From: Acidovorax sp. DW039
Lineage (GTDB): Bacteria > Pseudomonadota > Gammaproteobacteria > Burkholderiales > Burkholderiaceae_C
NCBI RefSeq assembly: GCF_037101375.1
Contig: NZ_AP029019.1
Location: 4,455,001 to 4,519,000 of the forward strand
DNA length: 64,000 nucleotides
Direction: 5' to 3'
Part shown: one piece after another, positions 17,541-30,372 of the stretch
How positions within the stretch are numbered: the first letter of the stretch is position 1
Layout of the letters: every line of letters begins with the position of its first letter
Translations under genes and position numbers: made by a program
Notes under the pieces: model-generated
Seen by the model: only the letters and a program-made list of their open reading frames with translations
Told to the model about the DNA's origin: nothing
Databases searched by the model: none

Positions 17541-19157
17541 ATGCAAACGTCTGGAACCAATGTGGTGCAGCAACTGCTGCCAACGTGTGAATCCCTGGGC
17601 CGCCGTGGCGTGCTGGGCGCTGCCGCTCTGGTGGCCGCCCTGGCGCTGACCAGCGGGGCCAGTTCGGCCCAGACGGGCAGCGCCACGGCAGCCCCCGCCA
17701 AAGGCGGCGCCGCCAACCTTGCCATGGTGGGCGAGCCCCAGGGCCTGGACCCCATGGTGAGCACTGCCGACCTCGTGGGCACCATCATGCAGCACGTGTA
17801 CGAGCCGCTGTACACCTTTGATGGCAACTGGGCCATCGCCCCCATGCTGGCCGAAAGCCTGCCCACCGTTTCCAAGGATGGTCTGACCTACACCATTCCC
17901 CTGCGCAAGGGCGTGAAGTTCCACAACGGCCGCGAGATGACAGCCGACGACGTGGTGGCATCGCTGCAGCGCTGGATGGAGCTGAACCCCCGTGGCAAGG
18001 CCGTGGGCAAGGAAGTGGCCTCGCTCACCGCCAAGGGCGCACTGGCCGTCGAGCTGAAGCTGAAAAATCCTTACGCCCCGCTGCTGGCCCAGCTGGCTTT
18101 GCCCAGTGGCATGGCCGCCATCATGGCCAAGGAGAGCATTGCGCCCCAGCTCAAGGACTTCATAGGCACCGGCCCTTACCAGTTCAAGGAACGCCGCCCC
18201 GACCAATTCACCGTGCTGGTGCGTTTTGACGGCTACGCCAGCCGCAAGGAAGCCGCCAGCGGCTACGCCGGCAAGCGCGAGGCGCTGCTCGATGAGCTGC
18301 GCTTTGTGCCCGTGCCAAGCGCCAATACGCGCGTCGAAGGCGCGCTCTCGGGCCAGTTCCAGTACGCCGACCTGCTGCCCGTGGAGGCCATTGGCCGCGT
18401 CGAAAAAGGCGCCCCCGCCGTGGTGCCCATCGTGACCAAGAACTTTGGTTTTCCGTACATCGTGTTCAACACCAAGGAAGGCGTGCTGGCCTCGCAGCCC
18501 CTGCGCCGGGCAGTGCAGACGGCCGTGGGCACGGGCGAGCTGCTGGCCGCAGGCTTTGGCGACAACCGCTTCTTTGTGGTGGAGCCCAACTTCTTCCCCA
18601 AGGGCACGCCGTACTACTCGAACGCGGGCAGCAAGCTCTACAACGAGCGCAACCCGCAAGCCGCCAAGGACCAGGCGGCCAAGGCCAGCTACAACGGCCA
18701 GCCCGTGCGCATCATGGCCAGCCGCCAGTACGAGTTCCACTACAACATGGCGCTGGTGATGTCCGAGCAGCTCAAGAAGGCGGGCTTCAAGACCGAGCTG
18801 CAGGTGGTGGACTGGGCCACGCTGGTGCAGCGCCGCAACGACCCCAAGCTGTGGGACGTGTACTTCACCCACTCGGGTCTGTTCCCCGAGCCCATGCTCT
18901 CGCCACCACAGCTGGGCGACGGTGCGCCGGGCTGGTGGGAATCTGACGCCAAGAAGTCCACCCTGGCCGCCTTCAACCAGGAGACCGACCCGGCCAAGCG
19001 CGGAGCGCTGTGGGGCAAGGTGCAGCAGGTGGTGTACGACGAAGTGCCGTTCATCGAGGTGGGCAAGTTCAACGGCTTGTCGGCACGCTCGGCCAAGCTG
19101 CAAGGCTACACACCGGCCATCTGGCCGTTCTTCTGGAACACGGGACTGGCCAAGTAA
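17541..19157 (+). CDS. ABC transporter substrate-binding protein (peptide/opine family 5)
   Basis: Periplasmic solute-binding protein of the DppA/OppA family (SBP_bac_5), 538 aa. The N-terminus has a twin-arginine-like signal peptide: GRRGVLGAAALVAALAL followed by an Ala-Gln cleavage region near residue 44. Family motifs: GEPQGLDPMVSTADLVGTIM and GLTYTIPLRKGVKFHNGREM. This family carries peptides, opines, glutathione, or aminosugar conjugates, so the ligand is open. It is the first gene of a nearly continuous operon through the D-aminoacylase gene, with a GTAAT palindrome at its promoter. Confidence 0.92.
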   Translation: MQTSGTNVVQQLLPTCESLGRRGVLGAAALVAALALTSGASSAQTGSATAAPAKGGAANLAMVGEPQGLDPMVSTADLVGTIMQHVYEPLYTFDGNWAIAPMLAESLPTVSKDGLTYTIPLRKGVKFHNGREMTADDVVASLQRWMELNPRGKAVGKEVASLTAKGALAVELKLKNPYAPLLAQLALPSGMAAIMAKESIAPQLKDFIGTGPYQFKERRPDQFTVLVRFDGYASRKEAASGYAGKREALLDELRFVPVPSANTRVEGALSGQFQYADLLPVEAIGRVEKGAPAVVPIVTKNFGFPYIVFNTKEGVLASQPLRRAVQTAVGTGELLAAGFGDNRFFVVEPNFFPKGTPYYSNAGSKLYNERNPQAAKDQAAKASYNGQPVRIMASRQYEFHYNMALVMSEQLKKAGFKTELQVVDWATLVQRRNDPKLWDVYFTHSGLFPEPMLSPPQLGDGAPGWWESDAKKSTLAAFNQETDPAKRGALWGKVQQVVYDEVPFIEVGKFNGLSARSAKLQGYTPAIWPFFWNTGLAK

Positions 19158-19175
19158 GCAGGGGCAGACAGCACC

Positions 19176-20122
<947 letters not shown>

Positions 20123-20126
<4 letters not shown>

Positions 20127-20982
20127 ACCCGAGCCCTTCTTTCTGGCACCGCCTGCGGGCTGTGCTGCGCCGCCTGTTCGCCCGCAAGGTGGTGCTGGCC
20201 GCTGCCATCGTGATTGCAATGGTGGCAACCGTCGCCATCGTCTTCCCCTGGGTGTCTGACGCCGACCCCAACGCCTTGTCCATCAGCGAGCGCCTGCATG
20301 CGCCTTCGGGCGCGCATTGGGCAGGCACCGACGAGCTGGGCCGCGATGTGTTGCTGCGCATCGTGCACGGCGCGCGCTACTCGCTGCTGATCGGTCTGGT
20401 CACCGCCGCAGGCGCCGTGCTGCTGGGCACGCTGCTGGGCATGCTGGCGGGGTTCTTCCGCAAGCTCGACGCCCCGCTGATGCGCCTGGTGGACGCGATG
20501 ATGTCCTTCCCCGACATCCTGCTGGGCATCGCACTCGTGTCCATCCTGGGCGTGTCGCTGTGGAACGTGATGCTGGCGCTGGTCATCGTCTACACCCCGC
20601 GTGTGGCCCGCGTGGTGCGCGCCACCACGCTGGTGCTGCGCGAGCTGCTGTTTGTGGACGCAGCCCGCGCCCTGGGCGTGCGCACGCACCTCATCCTGTG
20701 GCGCCACATCCTGCCCAACCTGATGTCGCCCATCCTGGTGCAGGTGACCTTCATCTTTGCCTACGCCATCCTGGCCGAGGCAGGCCTGTCCTTTCTGGGC
20801 GTGGGCGTGCCGCCCGACATCCCCACCTGGGGCACCATGATTGCGGGCAGCCTGGACTATGCCGACAAGGCGTTCTGGACCATTTTTGCCCCCGGCGTGG
20901 CCATCGTGCTCACGGCCCTGTCGCTGCAGATGCTGGGCGACGGCGTGCGCGACCTGCTCGACCCCAAACTGAAGAAGACCGT

Positions 20983-20986
<4 letters not shown>
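20123..20986 (+). CDS. ABC transporter permease (DppC type)
   Basis: Second permease of the importer, 287 aa, about six helices. Typical DppC features are HWAGTDELGRDVLLRIVHGARYSL after the first helix, the EAA loop VDAARALGVRTHLILWRHILPN, and the C-terminal LSLQMLGDGVRDLLDPK. Overlaps both neighbours by 4 bp (ATGA), so it is translationally coupled within the operon. Confidence 0.93.
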
Positions 20987-22043
<1,057 letters not shown>

Positions 22044-22047
<4 letters not shown>

Positions 22048-23066
22048 ACGCCGTCCTGAACCCACACCCCACCATGGCCCCGACCGATACCGCTGCACCG
22101 CTTTTGGAAATTGCCCACCTGCGCAAGCACTTTGGTAGCGGCCCACACCCCGTGCGCGCGGTGGACGACGTGAGCTTCACCATCCACCGGGGCGAGACCC
22201 TGGGCCTGGTGGGCGAATCGGGCTCGGGCAAGAGCACCATTGGCCGCCTGCTCACGCGCCTGGTAGACCCTACGAGCGGCGCCATGCGCTACCACGGCGG
22301 TGCTGCGCCGCAAGACCTGGCCCAGCTCTCGCAGTCGCAATACCGCCCGCTGCGATCACAGATCCAGATCATTTTTCAGGACCCGTATGCCAGCCTGAAC
22401 CCCCGCATGCGCATCCGCGAAGTGCTGGCCGAGGCGCTGGATACGCACGGTCTGGCCCAGGGCGCTGCGCGCCTGCCGCGCATCCACCAGTTGCTGGAGC
22501 AGGTGGGCCTGCGGCCCGAACATGCCGAGCGTTTTCCGCACGAGTTCTCGGGTGGGCAGCGCCAGCGCATTGGCATTGCGCGTGCGCTGGCGGTGGAGCC
22601 ACAATTCATCGTGGCCGACGAGCCCCTGTCGGCGCTGGACGTTTCCATCCAGGCGCAGGTCGTGAACCTGCTGGGCGAGCTGAAGGAGCAGCTGGGCCTG
22701 ACGCTGCTGTTCATCTCGCACGACCTGGATGTGGTGGAGTACCTGTGCGACCGCGTGGTGGTGCTGTACCTGGGCCGGGTGATGGAGATTGCCCCGACCG
22801 AAGCGCTGTACGCCACGCCCCAGCACCCTTACACCCAGGCCCTGCTGGCCGCCGCGCCCATCCCAGACCCCGCCCAGCGCCGCAGCATTGCGCTGCTGCA
22901 AGGCGACCTGCCCAGTCCGGCCAATCCGCCCTCAGGCTGCGTGTTCCGTACCCGCTGCCCACAGGCCGAGGCGCGCTGCGCCAGCGCCGACATGCAATTG
23001 CGCGAAGTGGCCCCCGGCCACCTGCACGCCTGCTGGAAAACCGCACCGACAAACCCCGCACCATGA
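22044..23066 (+). CDS. ABC transporter ATP-binding protein (DppF type)
   Basis: Second ATPase subunit, 340 aa, completing the five-gene importer. Walker [25 protein letters not shown], signature [15 protein letters not shown], Walker [13 protein letters not shown], His switch FISHDL, and a C-terminal [18 protein letters not shown] cysteine motif. Its stop overlaps the start of the PLP deaminase (ATGA), directly tying uptake to the deaminase. Confidence 0.94.
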
Positions 23067-24349
23067 CCGACGAATTCCTGCTCGACCACCGCTGCAAGGG
23101 CTACCCGCTGCACGCCGCGCCCTGCCGCCCTGCCGACCTGGGCCAGCGCGGCTGGAACGTGCTGGCGGGCGATTTGCCCTTGCCCATTGCCGTCATCCGC
23201 GAAAGCGCCCTGGCCCACAACCTGGCATGGATGCAGGCCTATGCCGAGCGCAAGGGCGTGGCCCTGGCGCCGCACGGCAAGACCACGCTGTCGCCCGAGC
23301 TGTTTGCCGAGCAGCTGCAGGCAGGCGCCTGGGGCCTGACCTTTGCCACCGTGTACCAGCTCAGCGTGGGGGTGGAGGCCGGTGCACGCCGCGCCATCAT
23401 CGCCAACCAGGTGTTGGGCGATGCCGACCTGGACGGCCTGCACGCACTGCTGCAGCGCCACCCCGACCTGCGCGTGTGGTTCCTCATCGACAGCCTGACG
23501 CAGTTGCGCTGCATTGAAGACTGGGCCGAGCGGCGCGGCCACACCGCGCGCGGTGAAAAGCGCCTGGACACCCTGCTGGAGATGGGCGTGCCCGGCCAGC
23601 GCACCGGCTGCCGCACGCTAGCAGAGGCTTTGGCTTTGGCCCAGGCCATCGCCCAATCGCCCGCAGTGCAGCTGGGCGGCGTGGAATGCTACGAGGGCGG
23701 CGTGGCCCGCTGCGACAGTGAGCACGATGCGCGCGAAGTCACGGCGCTGGTGCGCCGCGTGACCGAAGTGGCCCGCGCGTGCGATGCGCAGGGCTTGTTT
23801 GCCGATGCCGAGATCCTGCTCACCGCAGGCGGCTCGGCCGTGTTCGACCTTGTCATCCCGCTGCTGCGCACCCAGGGCTTGTCCAAGCCCGTGCTGGGCA
23901 TACTGCGCTCGGGCTGCTACATCACGCACGACCATGGCAACTACCAGCGCTTCTTGAAGCATGTGGAGCAGCGCGAGGGGCTGGACGCCTCGCTGCGCCC
24001 CGCGCTTGAAGTCTGGACCCTGGTGCAATCGGTGCCCGAGCCTGGGCTGGCCCTGCTCAGCGGCGGGCGGCGTGATGTCTCGTACGATCTGGAGATGCCC
24101 GTGCCCGTGCGCTGGGCGCCGCGCCACGAGCGCCGCGCTGCCAGCACCCCCACCGGGTGGACGGTGAGCGCGCTCAACGACCACCACGCCTACCTGCGCT
24201 ACGACCCCGCAACAGGCCCCGCCCCCGCCGTGGGCGACCGGGTGGCCCTGGGCATTTCGCACCCCTGCACCACTTTCGACAAATGGCGCTGGCTGCCCGT
24301 CGTGGACGACGAAGGCACCATCACCCGCGCCATCAGCACCCGTTTTTGA
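23063..24349 (+). CDS. PLP-dependent D-amino acid deaminase / D-threonine aldolase-like enzyme
   Basis: Fold-type III (alanine racemase N-terminal barrel) PLP enzyme, 428 aa, of the DSD1/D-threonine-aldolase-like group. The PLP lysine is in VALAPHGKTTLSPE near residue 73. The C-terminal metal site is SHPCTTFDKWRW (His and Cys ligands), as in eukaryotic-type D-serine dehydratase. Such enzymes eliminate water and ammonia from D-serine-like 2-amino-3-hydroxy acids to give keto acids via an enamine, the RidA substrate type. D-glucosaminate is itself a 2-amino-3-hydroxy acid of D configuration, so it is a second plausible substrate given the adjacent KDG-type kinase. Confidence 0.87.
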   Translation: MTDEFLLDHRCKGYPLHAAPCRPADLGQRGWNVLAGDLPLPIAVIRESALAHNLAWMQAYAERKGVALAPHGKTTLSPELFAEQLQAGAWGLTFATVYQLSVGVEAGARRAIIANQVLGDADLDGLHALLQRHPDLRVWFLIDSLTQLRCIEDWAERRGHTARGEKRLDTLLEMGVPGQRTGCRTLAEALALAQAIAQSPAVQLGGVECYEGGVARCDSEHDAREVTALVRRVTEVARACDAQGLFADAEILLTAGGSAVFDLVIPLLRTQGLSKPVLGILRSGCYITHDHGNYQRFLKHVEQREGLDASLRPALEVWTLVQSVPEPGLALLSGGRRDVSYDLEMPVPVRWAPRHERRAASTPTGWTVSALNDHHAYLRYDPATGPAPAVGDRVALGISHPCTTFDKWRWLPVVDDEGTITRAISTRF

Positions 24350-24351
24350 AC

Positions 24352-25314
24352 ATGTCCAAAGCTACCCCTAACAGCCTGCTGCAACAACTGCGCGAGCGCC
24401 AGCCCGACCTGCCCGAGGCGCAGCGCAACGTGGTGCGCGTGGTGCTGGACGACCCGCGCGCTGCAGTGGTCGCCACCGTGGAGCAACTGGCCCAGCAGGC
24501 GGGCGTGTCCATGCCCACCATCGTGCGCACCTGCCGCAGCTTTGGCCACGACTCGGTGCGCGAATTCATGGTCGCGCTAGCGCAGGACCTGGCCGTTTCG
24601 GGCTCGCACCTGCACCGCAGCGTGCTGGCCGATGACACGGCGCAAGACGTGGCCAGCAAGATCGTGCACGCCGCTGTTTCGTCGCTGACCGAGCTGGGGC
24701 GCAACCTCGATGCCGAGGTGCTCGACCAGGTGGCCGAGCGGCTGGCGCAGGCGCGGCGCATCGACTGCTACTCGGTCGGTGCGGCATCGACCTTCATGGC
24801 TAGCGAGCTGCAAAGCCGCCTGTTCCGCCTGGGCTGCACGGCCAACGCGATTTTTGATGCGCACCAGCAGCTCGTGTCGGCCAGCACGCTGGGGCCCGAT
24901 GGCGTGGCCTTCGTTATCTCGCACGTGGGGCGCATGCCCTATGCGCTGGAGGCCGCGCGGTTTGCCCGCTCGCAAGGCGCCACCGTGGTGGCACTGACCC
25001 AGCCCGGCACACCGCTGGCCGAAGTGGCCGACCTGGTGCTGGCCGTGTCGGTGCCACAAGACGCCGTGATGCGCGTGGGCACCGAGGCCTATCTGGCCCA
25101 CCTGGTGGTCATCGAGATCCTGACCGTGCGCCTGGCGCAAAGGCTGGGGCCCGTGGCCACCCGTGGGCTGCAGCAATTCAAGCAACTGCTGCACAAGCAC
25201 GGGTTTGACAGCGCCGAGTACGTCGGCGCCTTTGACAGCCACGCGGGCCAGAACCCTTCCAGCGCCGCCAGCCACCCCTTTGAACCATCGCGCGGCCTGG
25301 CCGCAGAGGAATGA
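24352..25314 (+). CDS. MurR/RpiR-family transcriptional regulator
   Basis: 320-aa regulator: N-terminal RpiR helix-turn-helix (about 1-80, VVATVEQLAQQAGVSMPTIVRTCRSFG) and a C-terminal SIS sugar-isomerase domain (about 130-270, with IDCYSVGAASTFMASELQSR and VAFVISHVGRMPYALEAAR). SIS domains usually bind phosphosugars or sugar acids, which argues for a carbohydrate-type inducer. It starts 2 bp after the deaminase stop and is embedded in the operon; it probably regulates the divergent promoter at 17424-17540. A Ser/Pro-rich tail of about 30 residues is dispensable-looking. Confidence 0.92.
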   Translation: MSKATPNSLLQQLRERQPDLPEAQRNVVRVVLDDPRAAVVATVEQLAQQAGVSMPTIVRTCRSFGHDSVREFMVALAQDLAVSGSHLHRSVLADDTAQDVASKIVHAAVSSLTELGRNLDAEVLDQVAERLAQARRIDCYSVGAASTFMASELQSRLFRLGCTANAIFDAHQQLVSASTLGPDGVAFVISHVGRMPYALEAARFARSQGATVVALTQPGTPLAEVADLVLAVSVPQDAVMRVGTEAYLAHLVVIEILTVRLAQRLGPVATRGLQQFKQLLHKHGFDSAEYVGAFDSHAGQNPSSAASHPFEPSRGLAAEE

Positions 25315-25315
25315 C

Positions 25316-26794
25316 ATGGCGCACGCAACGCTGCTGAGCAATGGCCGCATCGTGGACGGCACCCCCCGCCCCGGCTGGGTGGGTGATCTGCTGATCGAAG
25401 GCGACCACATCACCGCCCTGGCCCCGCACGGCCAGATCGACCCCGCCGCCCTGGCCCGCGCGCGGGCCAGCGAACATTTCACCGAAGTGGACTGCACCGG
25501 CCGCGTGATTGCCCCCGGCTTCATCGACGTGCATACACACGACGACGCCGCCGTGCTGGACGCGCCCACCATGCTGCCCAAGCTCTCGCAGGGCATCACC
25601 ACCGTGATTGTGGGCAACTGCGGGATCTCGCTGGCGCCAGTGGTGACCGACAGCCCGCTCGCCCCGCTCTCGCTGCTGGGGCGACTGCAGTTTCGCCATG
25701 CCAGCATGGCCGACTACGCCCGCGCCGTGGACGCCGCCCAGCCTGCGGTCAACGTGGCCGCGCTGATGGGCCACACGGCCCTGCGCATGCGCCACCTGGC
25801 CGACCTGCGCCAGACAGCCACCGCCGACGAGCGCGCCGCCATGGCAGCCGACATGGAAGAGGCGATGGCCGCCGGGGCGCTGGGCCTGTCGTCGGGCATC
25901 TTCTACAGCGAGGCCTATGCGGCCGATGTCGAGGAGCTGGTGGCCGTGGCCTCAGTGGCGGCGCGCCATGGCGGCGTGTATGCCACCCACATCCGCGACG
26001 AGCTGGCGGGCATCCTGCCAGCGCTGCAGGAAGCGGCGCTCACCGCGCGCCAGTCGGGCCTGCCGCTGGTGATCTCGCATCACAAATGCGCTGGCCCCGC
26101 CAACTGGGGCCGCACGCGCGAGACGCTACCGCTGATCGACCAGCTGGCCCAGCAGCAAGAGATTGCGATGGACGTGTACCCGTACACCGCAGGCTCCACG
26201 GTGCTGCGCGAAGACCTGGTGGACGGCATCATCGACATCCTCATCACCGGCAGCCAGCCGCACCCTGAGATGGCTGGGCGCTACCTCGCCGACATTGCGC
26301 GCGAGTGGGGCGTGCCCCAGCAGGAGGCCGCCGTGCGCCTCAAGCCCGGCGGAGCCTGCTACTTTCAGATGCGCGAGGACGATGTGGAGCGCGTGATTGC
26401 GCACCCGCTGTCCATGATCGGATCGGACGGGCTGCCGCACGACGAGCGTCCGCACCCGCGCCTGTGGGGCGCGTTTCCGCGCGTGCTGGCCTGCTACTGG
26501 CGCGACAAGGGCCTACTGCAGCTGGAAGAGGCGGTGCACAAGATGACGGGCCTGTCGGCCCAGCGTTTTCGCCTGGGCGGGCGCGGCCTGCTGCAGGCAG
26601 GCCACATGGCCGATGTGGTGGTGTTTGACCCGGCACGGGTACGCGACCTGGCCACGTTCGAACACCCCCAGCAGTTCAGCGAAGGCATTGAGCAGGTGTG
26701 GGTGAACGGTGTACTGAGCTACACCGCCACGCAGCGCGCCACCGGGGCAAGGGCCGGGCGGTTTGTGCGACGGTCTGCCAGCAACCCCCTCTGA
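25316..26794 (+). CDS. N-acyl-D-amino-acid deacylase (D-aminoacylase)
   Basis: Zinc amidohydrolase, 492 aa, hydrolysing N-acyl-D-amino acids to the free D-amino acid and a carboxylate. Metal and catalytic motifs: FIDVHTHDD, VGNCGISLAP (the zinc-ligand Cys of this family), YATHIRDE, VISHHKCAG and the catalytic Asp in IGSDGLPHDERPHPRLWG. It follows the RpiR gene by one base and is the last gene of the operon. In this context it would release the amino compound used by the PLP deaminase. N-acetylated sugar acids are an alternative substrate class. Confidence 0.92.
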   Translation: MAHATLLSNGRIVDGTPRPGWVGDLLIEGDHITALAPHGQIDPAALARARASEHFTEVDCTGRVIAPGFIDVHTHDDAAVLDAPTMLPKLSQGITTVIVGNCGISLAPVVTDSPLAPLSLLGRLQFRHASMADYARAVDAAQPAVNVAALMGHTALRMRHLADLRQTATADERAAMAADMEEAMAAGALGLSSGIFYSEAYAADVEELVAVASVAARHGGVYATHIRDELAGILPALQEAALTARQSGLPLVISHHKCAGPANWGRTRETLPLIDQLAQQQEIAMDVYPYTAGSTVLREDLVDGIIDILITGSQPHPEMAGRYLADIAREWGVPQQEAAVRLKPGGACYFQMREDDVERVIAHPLSMIGSDGLPHDERPHPRLWGAFPRVLACYWRDKGLLQLEEAVHKMTGLSAQRFRLGGRGLLQAGHMADVVVFDPARVRDLATFEHPQQFSEGIEQVWVNGVLSYTATQRATGARAGRFVRRSASNPL

Positions 26795-26817
26795 GAGAAG
26801 ACTCTCAAAAAACAAAG

Positions 26818-26861
26818 CCAGCTATCAAAACGCTAGCTGGCTGCGCTGATTGGTAGGGGCC
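26818..26861 (-). repeat. Dispersed hairpin repeat, copy 6
   Basis: On the minus strand: GGCCCCTACCAATCAGCGC, AGCCAGCTAGCG and TTTTGATAGCTGG. It lies at the junction of the accessory block with lptE. Confidence 0.75.
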
Positions 26862-26884
26862 AGAACTGAAAAAGCCCCAAAACC

Positions 26885-27388
26885 CTACTGCGGCAACTTG
26901 GCCGCCGACAGCCGCCTCAGCAACTGCTGCACGATATCTGACTGCATGTTGCGGAACAGCAGCGCCTCTTCAGCCTCCTTGGAGAGAGCCAGGCTTTCGT
27001 TGTAAGTGAAGTCGCGCTGCTGCAGGATTTCCGTCTCGGGCACCATCTCCACACCGCCAGGGGTGCGTATGCGGAATTTGACGCGCAGGCGCAACTGCAT
27101 TTCACGCACTTGGCCAGACGCGGTCTGCCCGACCACCACACGTTCTCGCTGCTCGGCCAGGATGTCGATCACGGCCTCGGCGGTGGGAAGGTCTGCGGGA
27201 TTGCGCAACACCTTGAGCTGGCTTCCCGAGCCTTCCAGCGTGCGCTGCAGTTCACGCCCCAGTGCAGACCCCATGCCCGCCCCGATATAAAGCGAGGAGA
27301 AGGAAAACTCTGGCACGCCCCGCAGGCGAAAGCCGCATCCCGCCAGCAAGGCAGCGGGGGCAAGGGTCAGCAAGAAGCGTCGATGCAT
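26885..27388 (-). CDS. lptE: LPS-assembly lipoprotein LptE
   Basis: Outer-membrane lipoprotein that plugs LptD and helps insert lipopolysaccharide; 167 aa. The signal peptide ends in the lipobox LLAGC, immediately followed by GFRLRGVPEFSFSSLYIG, the standard opening of mature LptE. The ATG at 27386-27388 (MHRRFLLTL) is chosen over an ORF extension of 31 codons because it gives a proper lipoprotein signal. It follows leuS on the same strand, the common leuS-lptE order, but holA, the usual next gene, is displaced. Confidence 0.92.
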   Translation of the reverse strand: MHRRFLLTLAPAALLAGCGFRLRGVPEFSFSSLYIGAGMGSALGRELQRTLEGSGSQLKVLRNPADLPTAEAVIDILAEQRERVVVGQTASGQVREMQLRLRVKFRIRTPGGVEMVPETEILQQRDFTYNESLALSKEAEEALLFRNMQSDIVQQLLRRLSAAKLPQ

Positions 27389-27490
27389 ATCAGTCGTCCG
27401 ATCCGTCGTACGTTGTGCGGCCCGTACCCCAGCCTGGGTACAGAAGCTGTACTGCTGGGGCATGGGGCATGAGGGATGCAACCAGCCGGG

Positions 27491-30184
27491 TCACACCACC
27501 ACGTTCACCAGGCGTCCGGGCACCACGATGACGCGCTTGGGTGCCGCACCACCGCTGTGGGCGGCAAAAGCCTCGCTGGCCAGGGCCAGGCGCTCGATCT
27601 CTGCCTTGTCGGCCTGGGCTGGCACGTGGATGGAGCCACGCAGCTTGCCGTTGACCTGCAGCATCAGCTCGATCTCGTCCTGCACCAGCGCATTGGCATC
27701 CACCTTGGGCCAGGGGGTGTCCAGCAGATCGCCCAGTGCGCCCGCGTAGCCCAGGCTTTCCCACAGGCTGTGGGCGATGTGGGGCGTGGCGGGGTACAGG
27801 CAGCGCAGCAGGATGCCAAAGCCTTCGATCAGTGCCACCTGGGCACCGGCGGAGTCCATGGCCTTGAAGTCTTCCAGCGCATTGATCATCTTCATCGCGC
27901 CCGACACCACGGTGTTGTACTGCATGCGCTGGTAGTCGTAATCCACCTGCTTGAGCACGTTGTGGATCTCCAGGCGCAGCGCCTTGGCTTCCTTGCCAAA
28001 CTGCACATCCTGCAGGCTCTTGGCACCCACCACGCTGGCGATGGCAGCCTCGCGGTCAATCCCCGCGAGCTTCACGCCGAAGTTCCACACCCGGCGCAGG
28101 AAGCGGTAGCTGCCTTCCACGGCGGCGTCGTTCCACTCCAGTGTGGCTTCGGGCGGGGCGGTGAACATGGTGTACAGGCGGGCGGTATCGGCGCCGTACT
28201 TCTCGATCAGGTCCTGCGGGTCCACGCCGTTGTTCTTGGACTTGGACATGGTGCCCACGCCCTCGTAGTCGATGGGCGTGCCCACCGGCAGCAAACCATC
28301 GCCGCTGGTGGCTTCGTTCTTCAGCTTGGCGCCGATGATCTTGCCGCCTTCGTCCAGCACATGCTCCACGTCGTGCGGCCAGAAGTAGTCCTTGCCGCCC
28401 TTGGCGGTGCGGCGGCTGTAGATGTGGTTGAGCACCATGCCCTGCGTGAGCAGCTTGGTGAAGGGCTCATCGACCTTGACCAGCCCCAGGTCGCGCATGA
28501 CCTTGGTCCAGAAGCGGGCGTACAGCAAGTGCAGGATGGCGTGCTCGATGCCGCCGATGTATTGATCCATCGGCATCCAGTAGTCCGCACCACCGGCCAC
28601 CATGGCGTCAGCGTTCTTGGGGTCGCAATACCGCATGAAGTACCACGAGCTGTCCACGAACGTGTCCATGGTGTCCGTCTCGCGGCGGGCGGGCTTGCCG
28701 CACACGGGGCAGGTCACGCCCGCGTGGAAGCCCTCGTGCTTGTGCAGCGGGTTGCCCGAACCGTCGGGGATGCAGTCTTGCGGCAGCACCACGGGCAGGT
28801 CTTTTTCAGGGACCGGCACGGCGCCGTGTTCTTCGCAATGGATGATCGGGATCGGAGTGCCCCAGTAGCGCTGGCGGCTGATGCCCCAGTCGCGCAGACG
28901 CCAGGTGGTCTTCTTCTCGCCCAAGCCCTTTTGCTCCAGCGCATGGGCCACGGCGTTCACGGCTTCCTTGTAAGAGAGGCCGCTGAAGCTGTCGGAGTTG
29001 ATGGTCACGCCGCGCTGCTTGTCGCCGTACCAGTCCTGCCACTGGTGGTAGTTGAACGTTTCGCCGTCCACCAGCACCACCTGCTTGATCTCGATACCGT
29101 ACTTGAGGGCGAACGCAAAGTCGCGCTCGTCGTGCGCAGGCACACCCATCACGGCGCCGTCACCATAGCCCATCAGCACGTAATTGCCGACCCACACCTG
29201 CACCTTTTCATCGGTGAGCGGGTGCGTGACGTACAGGCCCGTGGGCACGCCCTTCTTCTCTTGCGTGGCCAGCTCGGCCTCAGTGGTGCCGCCGGTCTTG
29301 CATTCTTCGATGAACGCAGCAAGCGCCGGGTTGCTCTTGGCGGCGTGGGCGGCCAGCGGGTGCTCGGGTGCCACGGCGCAGAAGGTCACGCCCATGATGG
29401 TGTCGGCACGCGTGGTGAACACGTACATCTTGCCGTCGCCGATCAGTGCACCGTCATCACCTTGGATGTCGTGGGTGAAGGCAAAACGCACGCCTTCGCT
29501 CTTGCCGATCCAGTTTTCCTGCATCAGCTTCACGCGCTCGGGCCAGCCGGGCAGCTTGTCGCCGGTCACAAAGCCCAGCAGCTCTTCGGCGTAATCGGTG
29601 ATCTTGAGGTAGTAGCCGGGAATCTCGCGCTTTTCGACCACCGCACCGGTGCGCCAGCCCTTGCCGTCGATCACCTGCTCGTTGGCCAGCACGGTCTGGT
29701 CCACCGGGTCCCAGTTCACGACCTGGGTCTTGCGGTAGGCAATGCCCTTTTCCAGCATCTTCAGGAACAGCCACTGGTTCCACTTGTAGTACTCAGGGTC
29801 GCAGGTGGCGACTTCGCGGCTCCAGTCGATGGCCAGACCCATGGCCTGCATCTGCTTTTTCATGTACGCGATGTTTTCGTACGTCCACTTGGCCGGGGGC
29901 ACACCGTTCTTGAGCGCCGCGTTTTCGGCGGGCAGGCCGAAGGCGTCCCAGCCCATGGGCATCAACACGTTGTAGCCGTTCATGCGCAGATAGCGCGTGA
30001 GCATGTCGTTGATGGTGTAGTTGCGCACGTGGCCCATGTGCAGCTTGCCGCTGGGGTAGGGCAGCATGGAGCAGGCGTAGAACTTCTTCTTGTTCGCGTC
30101 TTCCGTCACGCGGTAGGCGTCGCGGGCAGTCCAGTGGTCATGCGCGGCGCGCTCAACCTCTTGGTGAGAATATTTGTCTTGCAT
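27491..30184 (-). CDS. leuS: Leucyl-tRNA synthetase
   Basis: Class Ia aminoacyl-tRNA synthetase charging tRNA-Leu, 897 aa, about 35 longer than the E. coli enzyme. HIGH-type motif [16 protein letters not shown] near residue 40, a CP1 editing domain with [20 protein letters not shown], the zinc-type [21 protein letters not shown] segment, and the KMSKS-type loop [11 protein letters not shown]. The start [11 protein letters not shown] is an ATG at 30182-30184. It heads the leuS-lptE unit. A long antisense ORF over most of the gene is a GC-rich shadow. Confidence 0.97.
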   Translation of the reverse strand: MQDKYSHQEVERAAHDHWTARDAYRVTEDANKKKFYACSMLPYPSGKLHMGHVRNYTINDMLTRYLRMNGYNVLMPMGWDAFGLPAENAALKNGVPPAKWTYENIAYMKKQMQAMGLAIDWSREVATCDPEYYKWNQWLFLKMLEKGIAYRKTQVVNWDPVDQTVLANEQVIDGKGWRTGAVVEKREIPGYYLKITDYAEELLGFVTGDKLPGWPERVKLMQENWIGKSEGVRFAFTHDIQGDDGALIGDGKMYVFTTRADTIMGVTFCAVAPEHPLAAHAAKSNPALAAFIEECKTGGTTEAELATQEKKGVPTGLYVTHPLTDEKVQVWVGNYVLMGYGDGAVMGVPAHDERDFAFALKYGIEIKQVVLVDGETFNYHQWQDWYGDKQRGVTINSDSFSGLSYKEAVNAVAHALEQKGLGEKKTTWRLRDWGISRQRYWGTPIPIIHCEEHGAVPVPEKDLPVVLPQDCIPDGSGNPLHKHEGFHAGVTCPVCGKPARRETDTMDTFVDSSWYFMRYCDPKNADAMVAGGADYWMPMDQYIGGIEHAILHLLYARFWTKVMRDLGLVKVDEPFTKLLTQGMVLNHIYSRRTAKGGKDYFWPHDVEHVLDEGGKIIGAKLKNEATSGDGLLPVGTPIDYEGVGTMSKSKNNGVDPQDLIEKYGADTARLYTMFTAPPEATLEWNDAAVEGSYRFLRRVWNFGVKLAGIDREAAIASVVGAKSLQDVQFGKEAKALRLEIHNVLKQVDYDYQRMQYNTVVSGAMKMINALEDFKAMDSAGAQVALIEGFGILLRCLYPATPHIAHSLWESLGYAGALGDLLDTPWPKVDANALVQDEIELMLQVNGKLRGSIHVPAQADKAEIERLALASEAFAAHSGGAAPKRVIVVPGRLVNVVV

Positions 30185-30372
30185 GGGAGCTTGAAGGTGA
30201 GAGGACGGTGCAACCCCGCACTGGGCTGCGTTCGGGGGATTTTAGGCGGTGACTGGCCCCCAGGCGCGCATGGCAGGCCCGGGGCAACACTTTGGCGAGC
30301 AAAGTCAGTCCTGGGGGCGACCGAACTACCGGGGTCGAATCGACTGGACCAGCCTCTGCGCTCTTTGCAAAA

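Noticed and set aside
17424..19103. Long N-terminal extension of the ridA frame
   Set aside because: Antisense to the binding-protein gene; RidA proteins are about 130 aa and a strong ribosome site precedes the ATG at 17423.
23617..23650. Another hairpin-repeat copy inside the deaminase gene (GCTAGCAGAGGCTTTGGC)
   Set aside because: Only short similarity; the stem order and spacing of the consensus are missing.
30310..30345. tRNA T-arm-like string (GGGGTCGAATCGA)
   Set aside because: No acceptor stem, anticodon arm or CCA context around it.
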